Positions 7,530 to 14,834 of a stretch of 35,809 bases of DNA are shown in pieces. The stretch covers positions 1-35,809 of the forward strand of contig JAFTWV010000128.1 of assembly GCA_017465155.1 (NCBI GenBank). Direction: 5' to 3'. Every line of letters starts with the position of its first letter. The first letter of the stretch is position 1. A program made the position numbers and the translations under genes. This DNA comes from Clostridia bacterium. GTDB lineage: Bacteria > Bacillota > Clostridia > Christensenellales > Aristaeellaceae. The notes below the pieces were generated by a model that saw only the letters and a program-made list of their open reading frames with translations, did not search any database and was not told the origin of the DNA.

Positions 7530-8497
7530 AACGCCATCTCCTTGTACATGCGGGCAATCAGCTCATCCACATTCTGTTCCTTCAGCGTCATTTCACGCAC
7601 CCGTCCGGCTGACAGCACCTGCGGCAGCAGCACGCTGGTGGCAAGCTTTGCGGGCTCATAGGTCAGGATGTACGCATCGCCGTCGCGGGTGACTGACGCA
7701 GGAACAGCCGACAGATCCGGCGTTTTCTCGAACATCACCCGCAGCGTGTGCACAGTGTCGTAGCGCTGCAAGAGCGCATCCAGCCCTCCGTCATAAAGCA
7801 GTTTTCCATGCCCCAGTACCATCACGCGGCTGCACAAGGCCAGCATATCCTCCATGTCATGGGTAGTCAGCAGAATGGTGGTGCCGTGGGCATGATTCTC
7901 CTTCTTAAGGAAGGCGCGGAGCTTCAGCTTGCTCACCGCATCAAGGCCGATCGTCGGCTCATCCAGGAACAGCAGCTCTGGTTCATGCAGGAGAGAGCCG
8001 CACAGCTCCGCCCGCATCCGCTGACCAAGGGACAGCTGTCGCAGAGGCGTATGCAGAAAATCCGCCAGATCAAGCTCTGCAATCAGCTCGTCCAGCCTTC
8101 GCTGCCATACTGCATGATCCAGGGCATAGATATCCCGCAGAAGCAGGAAGGAATCACGGATTGGCACATCCCACCACAGCTGGGTCCTCTGGCCGAACAC
8201 TGCGCCCAGATGGCGTACATAGGCCTGCCGGTCCTCCCAGGGCATCCTGCCATTTACCGTGCAGGTGCCCTCTGTAGGCGTCAGGATACCTGTGAGCAGC
8301 TTGACCGTGGTCGATTTGCCCGCGCCGTTGGGACCGATCAGGCCGACCAGTTCTCCCCGCTCAATGCTGAAATTCGCGTCCGTCAGCGCCGGAATGTGCT
8401 GCGTTTCCCGTTTCCACAGGCGCGAGATCCCGCCCGTTTTCGGCGCGGCATGGCGGACATAGGTCTTCCCCAGACCCCTGGCTTCGATGAATGGCAT
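7526..8497 (-). CDS. ABC exporter ATP-binding protein (COG4586 group)
   Basis: This 323-residue ATPase has Walker A GPNGAGKST, signature LSLGQRMRAEL, Walker B LLFLDEPTIGLD and H-loop LLTTHD. The N-terminal GLGKTYVRHAAPKTGG segment and an insertion before Walker A (ISRLWKRETQHIPALTDANF) are typical of the COG4586 type, which is longer than ordinary drug-exporter ATPases. The 80-residue C-terminal tail after the H-loop may contact the permeases. The ATG at 8497 has GGAGGG seven bases upstream. It is the first gene after a leader with a promoter and an internal terminator, so expression is probably controlled by attenuation. Confidence 0.9.
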   Translation of the reverse strand: MPFIEARGLGKTYVRHAAPKTGGISRLWKRETQHIPALTDANFSIERGELVGLIGPNGAGKSTTVKLLTGILTPTEGTCTVNGRMPWEDRQAYVRHLGAVFGQRTQLWWDVPIRDSFLLLRDIYALDHAVWQRRLDELIAELDLADFLHTPLRQLSLGQRMRAELCGSLLHEPELLFLDEPTIGLDAVSKLKLRAFLKKENHAHGTTILLTTHDMEDMLALCSRVMVLGHGKLLYDGGLDALLQRYDTVHTLRVMFEKTPDLSAVPASVTRDGDAYILTYEPAKLATSVLLPQVLSAGRVREMTLKEQNVDELIARMYKEMAL

Positions 8498-8501
8498 GGT
8501 T

Positions 8502-8594
8502 TTACCCTCCTTTTGTGTGCCCGGAATCTGCCCCCACGCGAAAAAACGCCATCTGAATGCGGATGGCTTTCCCGCAGTTCAGACAGCGCTGCAT
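8502..8594 (-). CDS. Candidate 30-codon leader peptide of the exporter operon
   Basis: A short frame, ATG at 8594 to TAA at 8502, encodes a 30-residue peptide with a CLNC motif near its start. Its stop is four bases before the ATPase start codon, and it runs across the leader terminator. No strong ribosome-binding site is visible, so translation is uncertain. Confidence 0.25.
   Translation of the reverse strand: MQRCLNCGKAIRIQMAFFRVGADSGHTKGG
8541..8567 (-). terminator. Leader terminator (attenuator) of the exporter operon
   Basis: On the minus strand GCCATC (8562-8567), an eight-base loop and GATGGC (8548-8553) are followed by GTTTTTT. This lies between the promoter and the ATPase start, about 45 bases before the gene. 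The leader also contains CTGCCACG and CGTGGGGGCAG, which could pair to give an alternative fold enclosing the terminator. Confidence 0.6.
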
Positions 8595-8632
8595 CGTGGC
8601 AGATGTCGATTTCGAGCAATATTTGGAGCGCC

Positions 8633-8661
8633 ATTATAACACTGGGAGGGGAGCATGTCAA
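8633..8661 (-). promoter_or_regulatory. Consensus sigma-A promoter of the exporter operon
   Basis: TTGACA (8656-8661) and TATAAT (8633-8638) on the minus strand have a 17-base spacer. The transcript start is near 8626, giving a leader of about 130 nt. Confidence 0.88.
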
Positions 8662-8711
8662 TGGCGAATCTGGCATATCTCTGTATTGTCAAATCCCCGC
8701 TGCGTTAATAA

Positions 8712-9623
8712 TCACCTCCTCACGTAGGAATCACGAACAAGACGTCCGTCTTTATACATGGTGTACACCGAAGTAACAGTCACAGCATCTGTTGTGAACT
8801 TCCAGAACAGGCCAAGCTTGACAGTCCACGTTGTACGAACAGTAATATAGTCCGCACACTGATACAGAACCTTTGTGCCATCTTTTGAGATCAAACATAA
8901 AAACCCCGTATCCCTCTTACTCTGGTATACATCACTTTCAACAATCTTTCCTGTCAGCCCGTCTACAACAACAGAGATATTGTCCTTCATGTAATACGGC
9001 CACTCGGAAGCAACAGTGTAGCTTTTTGAGTATATCTTGGTCTTAGGCACAGTTATCTTGCAGGTTGCAATCTTATTTCCTTCCTTGGATATTGCTGAAA
9101 TGATCGCTGTGCCGTAGCCCTTCGGAGTCACCACACCCTTGGACGAAACAGTTGCCACCTTTGTATTACTGCTTTTCCACGTTACGCTCTGATTTGCAGT
9201 TGCGGGAGAAACCTTAGCCTTCAATGTATAGCTTTTTCCTCCAACAAGCTCCAAACGAGTCTGATTCAAGCTGACGCTACTCACCTTTGGCGAAGTAACC
9301 GTGATCTTGCAGGTCGCTTTCAACTTCGAGTTGGATTTCGATGTTGCAGTAATCGTAGTAGTACCAGCTTTCTTGGTAGTAACCATTCCGCTGCTGGAAA
9401 CAGATGCGACCGAGCTATTACTGCTTTTCCAGGTCACACCCTTGTTCGTTGTATTGGTTGGGGTGATTGTAGCTTTCAACTGATAACAGGTACCCAGCGT
9501 AAGGGTTACGCTCGTCTTATTCAACGATATCTTCTTCGCTTTCACACTCGCTGCCAATGCAGGGCTTACAATCCCGAGCAGCATACACAACACCAGCAGA
9601 ACAGCACCGATTTTCCGTTTCAT
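8712..9623 (-). CDS. Secreted protein with two Big_2-like Ig repeats
   Basis: This 303-residue protein has a Sec signal peptide (MKRKIGAVLLVLCMLLGIVSPALA). Two bacterial Ig-like (Big_2) domains follow, about residues 30-110 and 112-190. Each has a SLNKTSVTLTLG or SLNQTRLELVGG start, a VTWKSSN core, a VASVSSSGMVTTKKAG or VATVSSKGVVTPKGYG turn and a TCKITV end. The remaining 110 residues are not recognised. Such proteins are extracellular and often mediate adhesion or wall attachment, but no sorting signal is seen here. ATG 9623 follows AAAGGATGG. The gene is visibly richer in A, T and lysine codons than its neighbours. It is transcribed divergently from the XRE regulator. Confidence 0.85.
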   Translation of the reverse strand: MKRKIGAVLLVLCMLLGIVSPALAASVKAKKISLNKTSVTLTLGTCYQLKATITPTNTTNKGVTWKSSNSSVASVSSSGMVTTKKAGTTTITATSKSNSKLKATCKITVTSPKVSSVSLNQTRLELVGGKSYTLKAKVSPATANQSVTWKSSNTKVATVSSKGVVTPKGYGTAIISAISKEGNKIATCKITVPKTKIYSKSYTVASEWPYYMKDNISVVVDGLTGKIVESDVYQSKRDTGFLCLISKDGTKVLYQCADYITVRTTWTVKLGLFWKFTTDAVTVTSVYTMYKDGRLVRDSYVRR

Positions 9624-9699
9624 GCAGAAACCATCCTTTCCTTCGATCCTCACGTAATAACAAGTGCCAACATTGCCATCTGGAAATGTATGTAAAACA

Positions 9700-9728
9700 A
9701 TTATACTCAATCTTTGAGTAATTGTCAA
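9700..9728 (-). promoter_or_regulatory. Consensus promoter of the Big_2 protein gene
   Basis: TTGACA (9723-9728) and TATAAT (9700-9705) on the minus strand have a 17-base spacer. The spacer contains one of two operator palindromes, so a bound repressor would block RNA polymerase. Confidence 0.88.
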
Positions 9729-9744
9729 TACTCAAAAGCTGAGT
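9705..9744. promoter_or_regulatory. Two ACTCA-N5-TGAGT operators
   Basis: Two copies of the same palindrome occur at 9705-9719 and 9730-9744, with centres 25 bp apart. Site 1 fills the spacer of the minus promoter and site 2 abuts its -35 element. The divergent XRE gene is the natural candidate for the repressor that binds them. Confidence 0.7.
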
Positions 9745-9772
9745 CGTTATCATAATTCTCGAGGTGATGGAG

Positions 9773-9985
9773 ATGGACTATCGTAAACGACTTCGAGATG
9801 TACGCGAGGATCATGATCTTTCGCAGGCTGATGTAGGAAAAGTAATAAACAAATCTCAGCAAGGCTACAGTCATATTGAAAACGGCCGAGCAGAGTTAAA
9901 GATCGAAGATCTCATTACTCTATGTCGCTTTTACAATATAACTGCTGACTACTTGATCGGTCTAAGCAATGACGAAAGAAAATAA
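9773..9985 (+). CDS. Small XRE-family HTH transcriptional regulator
   Basis: This 70-residue protein is essentially a single HTH_3 domain: RLRDVREDHDLSQADVGKVI then the recognition helix SQQGYSHIENGRAELKIEDL. Such proteins are dimeric Cro/CI-type DNA-binding repressors. Three in-frame starts exist; ATG 9773 is preferred because GAGGTGATGGAG provides the ribosome-binding site at a sensible distance, whereas GTG 9764 and ATG 9767 lie inside it. The gene diverges from the Big_2 protein gene with two shared palindromes between them, so it probably represses that gene and itself. Confidence 0.87.
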   Translation: MDYRKRLRDVREDHDLSQADVGKVINKSQQGYSHIENGRAELKIEDLITLCRFYNITADYLIGLSNDERK

Positions 9986-9994
9986 CCATTGAAC

Positions 9995-10023
9995 TTGCGC
10001 ATAAAAGCAAAATGCGTTACAAT
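9995..10023 (+). promoter_or_regulatory. Promoter of the LexA-like repressor gene with an internal inverted repeat
   Basis: TTGCGC (9995-10000), 17 bases, TACAAT (10018-10023). The spacer carries CGCAT and ATGCG as an inverted repeat, a possible autoregulatory operator. Confidence 0.6.
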
Positions 10024-10061
10024 ATGATTGCCTATTAAACTATAGAAAGAGGTCGAAGACC

Positions 10062-10796
10062 TTGAGCAGACTCGGAGACCTGATCCGCACGGAACGACTC
10101 CGTGCCAAAATGACCCCCAAGCAAGTTGCAAAGAAGTGCGGCGTGGCAGAGAGTTACCTTGTCGCCGTTGAAGCCGGTACGCGTATCATCGCGGATGACC
10201 AGGCCCGCCGCATCCTGAAGGCCATCGGCCTGCGTGAGCAGACGGAGGCTGACTTTTCTCTGGACGATATCGCCGCGACGGTCGATCTGGCCGCAGTAGC
10301 CTCCCCTGTCGCCAAGACAGTCGCGGCCAGGCCTGCGCCCAAGCCTCAGCCGGAAGCCGAGGTGGTCGCCTCCACCGATGAGAAGGGCGTTGGCGGCAGC
10401 ATCTGGCTGGACGCCCTGACCAGCGTGCTCAAGCGCGTGCCGGTCATGAACGCCGTCATGAAGCCCGTCGATTATCGCCTGCTGCCCATCCAGTCCGGCA
10501 AAATCGAGGGCGCCAACCCTGACAAGGTGTTCTATTACCTTGCTCCCGATGACAGCATGCGCGGCTTCCGCATCCATCAGGGTGATCTGGCTCTGATCGT
10601 CCCCGCCCACAGCCCGATTGACGGCTCCGTGATGCTGGTGGAATACAACAGCCACCGTTACCTGCGCAAGGTCAAAAAGCTGGCAGACTTCACCGTGATC
10701 CTTCAGTCCTTCGACAAGGAATACGACGCTGTGACCGCTCAGATCAACGAGTGCACTTTCCTCGGCCGTGCGGTGAAGCTGGAGGTTTCGCTGTAA
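10062..10796 (+). CDS. HTH/S24 LexA-like transcriptional repressor
   Basis: This 244-residue protein has an N-terminal XRE helix-turn-helix (LIRTERLRAKMTPKQVAKKC then ESYLVAVEAGTRII), an Ala/Pro-rich linker (about residues 80-110) and a C-terminal S24-type domain (DDSMRGFRIHQGDLALI, then PIDGSVMLVEY and RYLRKVKKL). In LexA and CI the S24 domain carries a Ser-Lys dyad for self-cleavage. Here the Ser of DSM is present, but my alignment by eye puts Arg (of LRKV) where LexA has the catalytic Lys156, with Lys residues next to it. Autocleavage is therefore uncertain. TTG 10062 is the start, with AAAGAGGT eight bases upstream. Targets are unknown. Confidence 0.8.
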   Translation: MSRLGDLIRTERLRAKMTPKQVAKKCGVAESYLVAVEAGTRIIADDQARRILKAIGLREQTEADFSLDDIAATVDLAAVASPVAKTVAARPAPKPQPEAEVVASTDEKGVGGSIWLDALTSVLKRVPVMNAVMKPVDYRLLPIQSGKIEGANPDKVFYYLAPDDSMRGFRIHQGDLALIVPAHSPIDGSVMLVEYNSHRYLRKVKKLADFTVILQSFDKEYDAVTAQINECTFLGRAVKLEVSL

Positions 10797-11054
10797 CAAG
10801 ACACATGTTCCCTTCAGAATCCCGTATCGCAATTGCGCCGGACGGTCTCTTCGTGCAGGCGCACGCGGTTTCTGCTTCCGCTGACCGCGAGGTACTTTCC
10901 TCCTGTCATATATTCCGTTTCAGAAAGGACTGGTTCATCATCTACGCGGGGGTAACGCCCTCACTGCACCATCTGTGCCCGAAAGGATGACCATCGTCTC
11001 GGCATAAAGCCGGCAGGGATAACCTGCACCCATCAGCTCTGTTCAGAAAGGAAA
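10797..11054 (+). other. Structured non-coding stretch between the repressor and RNHCP genes
   Basis: No convincing gene was found. GAAAGGA recurs at about 10922, 10979 and 11045, roughly 60 bases apart. Each copy is followed by a small hairpin (GGGGGTAACGCCCTC, then GCAGG/CCTGC, then CCGGG/CCCGG further on). It matches no riboswitch class that I recognise. Confidence 0.35.
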
Positions 11055-11147
11055 ATGTGTAAGTATGAAGAAGGCTACCGCGTAAACCGGGAGGTCTGCC
11101 CCCGGCATTCCTCCCACGATCATTCACCTGCTGCACCGAATGATTGA
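11055..11147 (+). CDS. Candidate 30-residue small protein
   Basis: An ATG-to-TGA frame encodes a hydrophilic peptide beginning MCKYEEGYRVNREVCPRH. It has two cysteines and several histidines. AAAGGA lies upstream, but only two bases from the ATG, which is tight. The stop is 19 bases before the RNHCP start, as expected for a co-translated neighbour. It could be chance. Confidence 0.3.
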   Translation: MCKYEEGYRVNREVCPRHSSHDHSPAAPND

Positions 11148-11166
11148 ATTGTGAGGAAGAATATCA

Positions 11167-11592
11167 ATGAACCGCGAAAACAAGCGCAAGCAATACGACA
11201 AAGGTTACTATAAGCATCATGCCTGCAACGAAAGCTTCACCTGCAAAAACTGCGGCCGTCTGTGCGTACCGCAGGGTGCAGGAAGCGACCACCGCAACCA
11301 CTGTCCCAACTGTCTGACCTCCCTCCACCTGGATATTGAACCCGGTGACCGCGAGGCCGACTGCGGCGGACAGATGGAACCCATCGCCGTCTGGGTACGC
11401 AAGCACGGCGAGTGGGCCATCGTGCATCGCTGCCGCATCTGCGGATGGATTTCCTCCAACCGCGTCGCCGCAGATGACAATCCCATGAAGCTCATGTCCA
11501 TCGCCATGAAGCCGCTGTGCAACCCGCCCTTCCCGCTGGAACGCATCGAAGAGATGACGGCGCTGATGGGCGGAGCGGGCAGCATCAGGTAA
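11167..11592 (+). CDS. RNHCP domain-containing zinc-ribbon-like protein
   Basis: This 141-residue protein contains the family-defining RNHCPNCL motif (residues 43-50) preceded by FTCKNCGRLC (25-33) and followed by HRCRICGWISSNRVAADDNP. The paired CxxC motifs suggest two zinc ribbons. The family is widespread in Firmicutes and actinobacteria and has no established function. ATG 11167 has GAGGAAG seven bases upstream. The gene ends in a strong intrinsic terminator and converges with the secreted protein gene downstream. Confidence 0.88.
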   Translation: MNRENKRKQYDKGYYKHHACNESFTCKNCGRLCVPQGAGSDHRNHCPNCLTSLHLDIEPGDREADCGGQMEPIAVWVRKHGEWAIVHRCRICGWISSNRVAADDNPMKLMSIAMKPLCNPPFPLERIEEMTALMGGAGSIR

Positions 11593-11606
11593 CCTGAAAT
11601 CAAGCA

Positions 11607-11656
11607 GCAGCCGCAGGAACAGGCCTTCGCCTTGCATCCCTGCGGCTGCTTATTAT
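11607..11656 (+). terminator. Intrinsic terminator of the RNHCP gene
   Basis: A perfect 11-bp stem, GCAGCCGCAGG (11607-11617) with CCTGCGGCTGC (11639-11649), is followed by TTATTATT. Confidence 0.85.
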
Positions 11657-11660
11657 TCCG

Positions 11661-12272
11661 TTATTTTACCTTTTCGATCTTGCAGGGCCATATACCGTCC
11701 AGCTCCTTTAGCGACTGCTTCTTGCCGCCCAGATCAATGTATCGGTCATAGATCCATGCTGCATCGTCTCCGGGTATGACCACACGGCCCGTCATCATTT
11801 GTTCGCCGCCGGAGGAGAAGCAGACGGTAATCGGATCATCCTTCTTCTGCTGCGCCAGCGCCTTGAGGAAGGGCAGACTCTCATCCGTCAGACAGAAGGT
11901 GTAATCATCCATATACACGCCGTCATACTCGGACTGGCGGCAGTCTGCCGTGAAGGTATACGCCTTACCCCCGACGGTGAAGGTAACCTCCTCCGCCTGT
12001 GCCGGTTCGTAGATCATCATGGAAACCATCACCCGCACGAGGGTCACATCCAGATCGATCTTCTCTACATAATCAATAAACACGGCAAGCGTGCCATCAT
12101 CCATCTCGCCCATGAAGGGCTGGTTCATCGGCCGGACAACGGTATCCAGCGTGCCGGGATTTTCAAACACTGTGCAGTTTTCCGTCCGCAGCAGCTCCTC
12201 CGTATCAAACGCCAGCGCAGCAGCAGGCAGCATCAGCAGCATCGCGATGGTCAGGGCAATCAGCTTCTTCAT
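11661..12272 (-). CDS. Secreted protein of unknown function
   Basis: This 203-residue protein starts with a clear Sec signal peptide (MKKLIALTIAMLLMLPAAALA, cleavage before FDTEE). The mature part is acidic and has no domain I recognise. It contains alternating beta-strand-like segments (TLAVFIDYVEKIDLDVTLVR, EVTFTVGGKAYTFTADC) and a lysine-rich C-terminus. ATG 12272 follows AAAGGAGG by six bases, and a good promoter lies just upstream, so it is probably monocistronic. It converges with the RNHCP gene. The signal peptide is nearly the same as that of the amino acid binding protein. Confidence 0.78.
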   Translation of the reverse strand: MKKLIALTIAMLLMLPAAALAFDTEELLRTENCTVFENPGTLDTVVRPMNQPFMGEMDDGTLAVFIDYVEKIDLDVTLVRVMVSMMIYEPAQAEEVTFTVGGKAYTFTADCRQSEYDGVYMDDYTFCLTDESLPFLKALAQQKKDDPITVCFSSGGEQMMTGRVVIPGDDAAWIYDRYIDLGGKKQSLKELDGIWPCKIEKVK

Positions 12273-12304
12273 GGGAATCCTCCTTTGGCTCTGTCTTATT
12301 CCGC

Positions 12305-12334
12305 ATTATACCACAAGGCGCGGCCTGCTTTCAA
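12305..12334 (-). promoter_or_regulatory. Promoter of the secreted protein gene
   Basis: TTGAAA (12329-12334), 18 bases, TATAAT (12305-12310), both on the minus strand, about 33 bases before the start codon. Confidence 0.75.
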
Positions 12335-12598
12335 CCGTGAAGCGCACTCAGCCATCCTGCACAGGAAAATGTTACAGGAATCACATTTGATTCCCCAAGC
12401 CGCTGCCGCTGCTATTCCATCATACAGGGAAAAGGAGAGGCACAGAATAACATGCAGAAACACACGGAAGCTGGTACAGGAGCAGATGACCATCGTTATC
12501 CGCCAATTGTTACAACTGTAAACCGCCGTTTCCAGAAGATTCCCTGCCCCATGTTCGTTATGTAGACGGACAACACGTCCGGAAAAGGAGGAATCATC
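12335..12598. other. Intergenic region between divergent secreted-protein genes
   Basis: No gene was found. CGGAC-AACAC-GTCCG (about 12567-12581) forms a small hairpin immediately before the AAAGGAGG of the next gene. No clear promoter for that gene could be assigned. Confidence 0.4.
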
Positions 12599-13369
12599 AT
12601 GAAGAAAAAGGCTGTTTTCGTCCTGCTGACCGCCATGCTGCTGTGCGTGTCCGCAGCCATGGCTGCAGAAGGGCCCGCGTACAGTCCGGAAATGCAGGCG
12701 CTGCTACAGGCAAATCAGGCATTGACCGACCGTTACGGCCTGACACGGGGTACCCTTGGTCTGTTCAACACCAACGTGGAGCAATACGGCGACACGTTCA
12801 TCGTAACCTACACAACGACTGACGCCATCCACGAATCCCTGACGGGCACATATGCCGTTATCGTGACCGACGGTAAGTCATCCGCCTACTGGACGCATGA
12901 CGACCTCGATCCAGCCCTGTGGCAGACAGGATCGCTGACCAGTCCTGCGTGGGGAGTGAAGCAGCTGCAGGCTTATCTTGATGCAGGCCCGGCTGGCCGC
13001 AATGGCTTCTGCCTCCCCTATCTGTCCGATGAAGCCATTGCCAATGACGATCCGGCTGAGCTCGCCCGTCTATGGCAGGATGAATATGTGTACCCGCTGG
13101 TTACCGCCGACGGTACCGAAGCCATGGACAGCACAAAAGCCCGGGCCCTTTCCAAAGCAGCGTTGATCAACGCCTACAGTCTGACCGAAGCCGAGATGAA
13201 CAGCGCCGCCTTCCTTTGGTGTGACCTCTACCTGCGCCCCAATGGCAGCCTCATGTGGGAGGTCGGTTATTATCTGGATGCTGATGAGGAATACAATTTC
13301 TATGTCACACTGGACGCCGTGACCGGGGAAATTCTCTCCCTCAGCCACGGCACCGGCGGCATCGGCTAA
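12599..13369 (+). CDS. Secreted protein of unknown function, PepSY-like C-terminus
   Basis: This 256-residue protein has a Sec signal peptide (MKKKAVFVLLTAMLLCVSAAMAA). The C-terminal segment, WEVGYYLDADEEYNFYVTLD followed by AVTGEILSL, resembles the last strands of a PepSY domain, in which the D-x-x-T-G-E turn is typical. The central part has no recognised motif. PepSY-type modules are often inhibitory or regulatory and extracytoplasmic; that role is only an inference here. ATG 12599 has AAAGGAGG eight bases upstream. A strong terminator follows. Confidence 0.75.
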   Translation: MKKKAVFVLLTAMLLCVSAAMAAEGPAYSPEMQALLQANQALTDRYGLTRGTLGLFNTNVEQYGDTFIVTYTTTDAIHESLTGTYAVIVTDGKSSAYWTHDDLDPALWQTGSLTSPAWGVKQLQAYLDAGPAGRNGFCLPYLSDEAIANDDPAELARLWQDEYVYPLVTADGTEAMDSTKARALSKAALINAYSLTEAEMNSAAFLWCDLYLRPNGSLMWEVGYYLDADEEYNFYVTLDAVTGEILSLSHGTGGIG

Positions 13370-13380
13370 GCATATACGTT

Positions 13381-13425
13381 AAAGCCCGGCAGTCCCCCAT
13401 TGCGGCGGGATTGCCGGGCTTTTTA
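13381..13425. terminator. Bidirectional intrinsic terminator
   Basis: AAAGCCCGGCA (13381-13391) pairs with TGCCGGGCTTT (13412-13422) and has T runs on both strands. It ends the secreted-protein gene on plus and pyrI, and so the pyrimidine operon, on minus. Confidence 0.88.
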
Positions 13426-13449
13426 TACATGATGGACGCTGACTCTCGC

Positions 13450-13881
13450 TTATCGCAGCGCTTTGGACTTACGCTCTGCGTCGCAGAACATGCAGCGGTA
13501 TACGCCGCGCTCGCGATCCTTGAGAATGAAGTGCTGATCCAGTGCAGATTCCACGGTCGTGATGCAGCGGGGATTCTTGCAGTGGATGACATTCACCAGC
13601 TTTTCAGGCAGGGAAAGCTTCTTCTTCTCGATGACAACGCCATCCTTGATGATGTTGACGGTAATGCCGGGATCAATGTAGCCCAGCACATCAAGATCAA
13701 GGTCGATGGCCGCGTCAATCTTGATGATATCCTTGCGGCCAATGGCGCCGGAGCGCACATTGCGGATGTAGGCAACGGGACAATCAAGCTCATCAAGCTT
13801 CAGGTAGCGGTAGACGTCCATGCCGCGTCCGGCCTTGATATGATCCAGCACAATGCCCGAGTAGATCGAATCGATGTTCAT
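13450..13881 (-). CDS. pyrI: Aspartate carbamoyltransferase regulatory chain
   Basis: PyrI binds CTP/ATP and holds catalytic PyrB trimers together in allosteric aspartate transcarbamylase. This 143-residue protein has the allosteric N-terminal domain ([20 protein letters not shown]) and a C-terminal zinc domain with Cys101, Cys106, Cys130 and Cys133 (CKNPRC and CMFC), all four ligands intact. The length is close to the usual 145-155. ATG 13881 has GGAGG seven bases upstream; it overlaps the pyrB stop in ATGA, which ensures equimolar synthesis. It is the last gene of the operon, ahead of a bidirectional terminator. Confidence 0.96.
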   Translation of the reverse strand: MNIDSIYSGIVLDHIKAGRGMDVYRYLKLDELDCPVAYIRNVRSGAIGRKDIIKIDAAIDLDLDVLGYIDPGITVNIIKDGVVIEKKKLSLPEKLVNVIHCKNPRCITTVESALDQHFILKDRERGVYRCMFCDAERKSKALR

Positions 13882-14798
13882 GCGTTTTCCTCCCACTCCA
13901 GCAGCGTCTTGATCAGCGCCATGCGGACAAAGCGGCCATTGCGCACCTGCGTGAAATACACCGCGCGAGGATCGTCATCCACCTTCGTGGAGATCTCATT
14001 CACGCGGGGCAGCGGATGCAGGATGGACATATCCGACTTAGCCGTCCTGAGCTTTTCAGGATCAAGGATGTAGGTATCCTTCAGGCGGATGTAGTCGGCC
14101 TCGTTGAAGAAGCGTTCCTTCTGCACACGGGTCATGTAGAGCACGTCCAGCTCGGGCATGACCTCCTCCATCGTCTCCACCTCGCGGAAGGGAATCCCCT
14201 TGCGGCGAAGCTCCTCGGTGATGTAGGACGGCACCTTCAGCTCCGGCGGAGAAATCAGCACGAAGTTCACGCCCTCGTAGCGGCTCATTGCTCCGATGAG
14301 GGAGTGTACCGTACGGCCAAACTTCAGATCGCCGCACATTCCGACGGTCATATGATTCAGACGGCCCTTCTCGCGACGGATGGTCATCAGGTCGGTCAGG
14401 GTCTGTGTGGGGTGATTGTGGCCGCCGTCGCCCGCATTGATGATCGGCACGAAGGACTTGAGGCTGCCGGCCATGGGCGCACCCTCCTTGGGATGGCGCA
14501 TGGCAATGATGTCCGAGTAGCAGCTGACCGTGCGGATGGTGTCCATCAGACTCTCACCCTTGGCCGTGGACGAAGAGTCCGCCGAGGAGAAGCCCAGCAC
14601 GCTGCCGCCCAGACTCAGCATCGCCGACTCAAAGGAAAGTCGGGTACGGGTGCTCGGCTCAAAGAACAGCGTTGCCAGAATGCGGCCCCGCAGGCTGTCA
14701 CGATAAGCGGAAGGATCGGCTATCATCCTGTCGGCAAGGTCGAGAACCTTCTCGATCTCTCCGACCGTAAAATCAGTGATGTCAATCAGGTGGCGCAA
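13878..14798 (-). CDS. pyrB: Aspartate carbamoyltransferase catalytic subunit
   Basis: PyrB condenses carbamoyl phosphate with L-aspartate, the first committed step to UMP. Motifs are [13 protein letters not shown] (STRT at residues 49-52, carbamoyl phosphate binding), the mobile SSSTAKGES loop (Ser77, Lys80) and HPTQ (129-132). The length of 306 residues matches the family. TTG 14798 is chosen because AAAGGAG sits eight bases upstream; an in-frame ATG at 14822 has no ribosome-binding site. The gene follows the embedded ABC permease by 36 bases and overlaps pyrI by four. The presence of pyrI implies feedback control by nucleotides. Confidence 0.96.
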   Translation of the reverse strand: MRHLIDITDFTVGEIEKVLDLADRMIADPSAYRDSLRGRILATLFFEPSTRTRLSFESAMLSLGGSVLGFSSADSSSTAKGESLMDTIRTVSCYSDIIAMRHPKEGAPMAGSLKSFVPIINAGDGGHNHPTQTLTDLMTIRREKGRLNHMTVGMCGDLKFGRTVHSLIGAMSRYEGVNFVLISPPELKVPSYITEELRRKGIPFREVETMEEVMPELDVLYMTRVQKERFFNEADYIRLKDTYILDPEKLRTAKSDMSILHPLPRVNEISTKVDDDPRAVYFTQVRNGRFVRMALIKTLLEWEENA

Positions 14799-14834
14799 GG
14801 GTATCGCTCCTTTATCTGTCATCAGTCATGAGTG

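Noticed and set aside
10797-11054. A c-di-GMP or other known riboswitch
   Set aside because: CGGCATAAAGCCGG suggested a GEMM-like element, but the conserved core and tetraloop-receptor pieces are missing.
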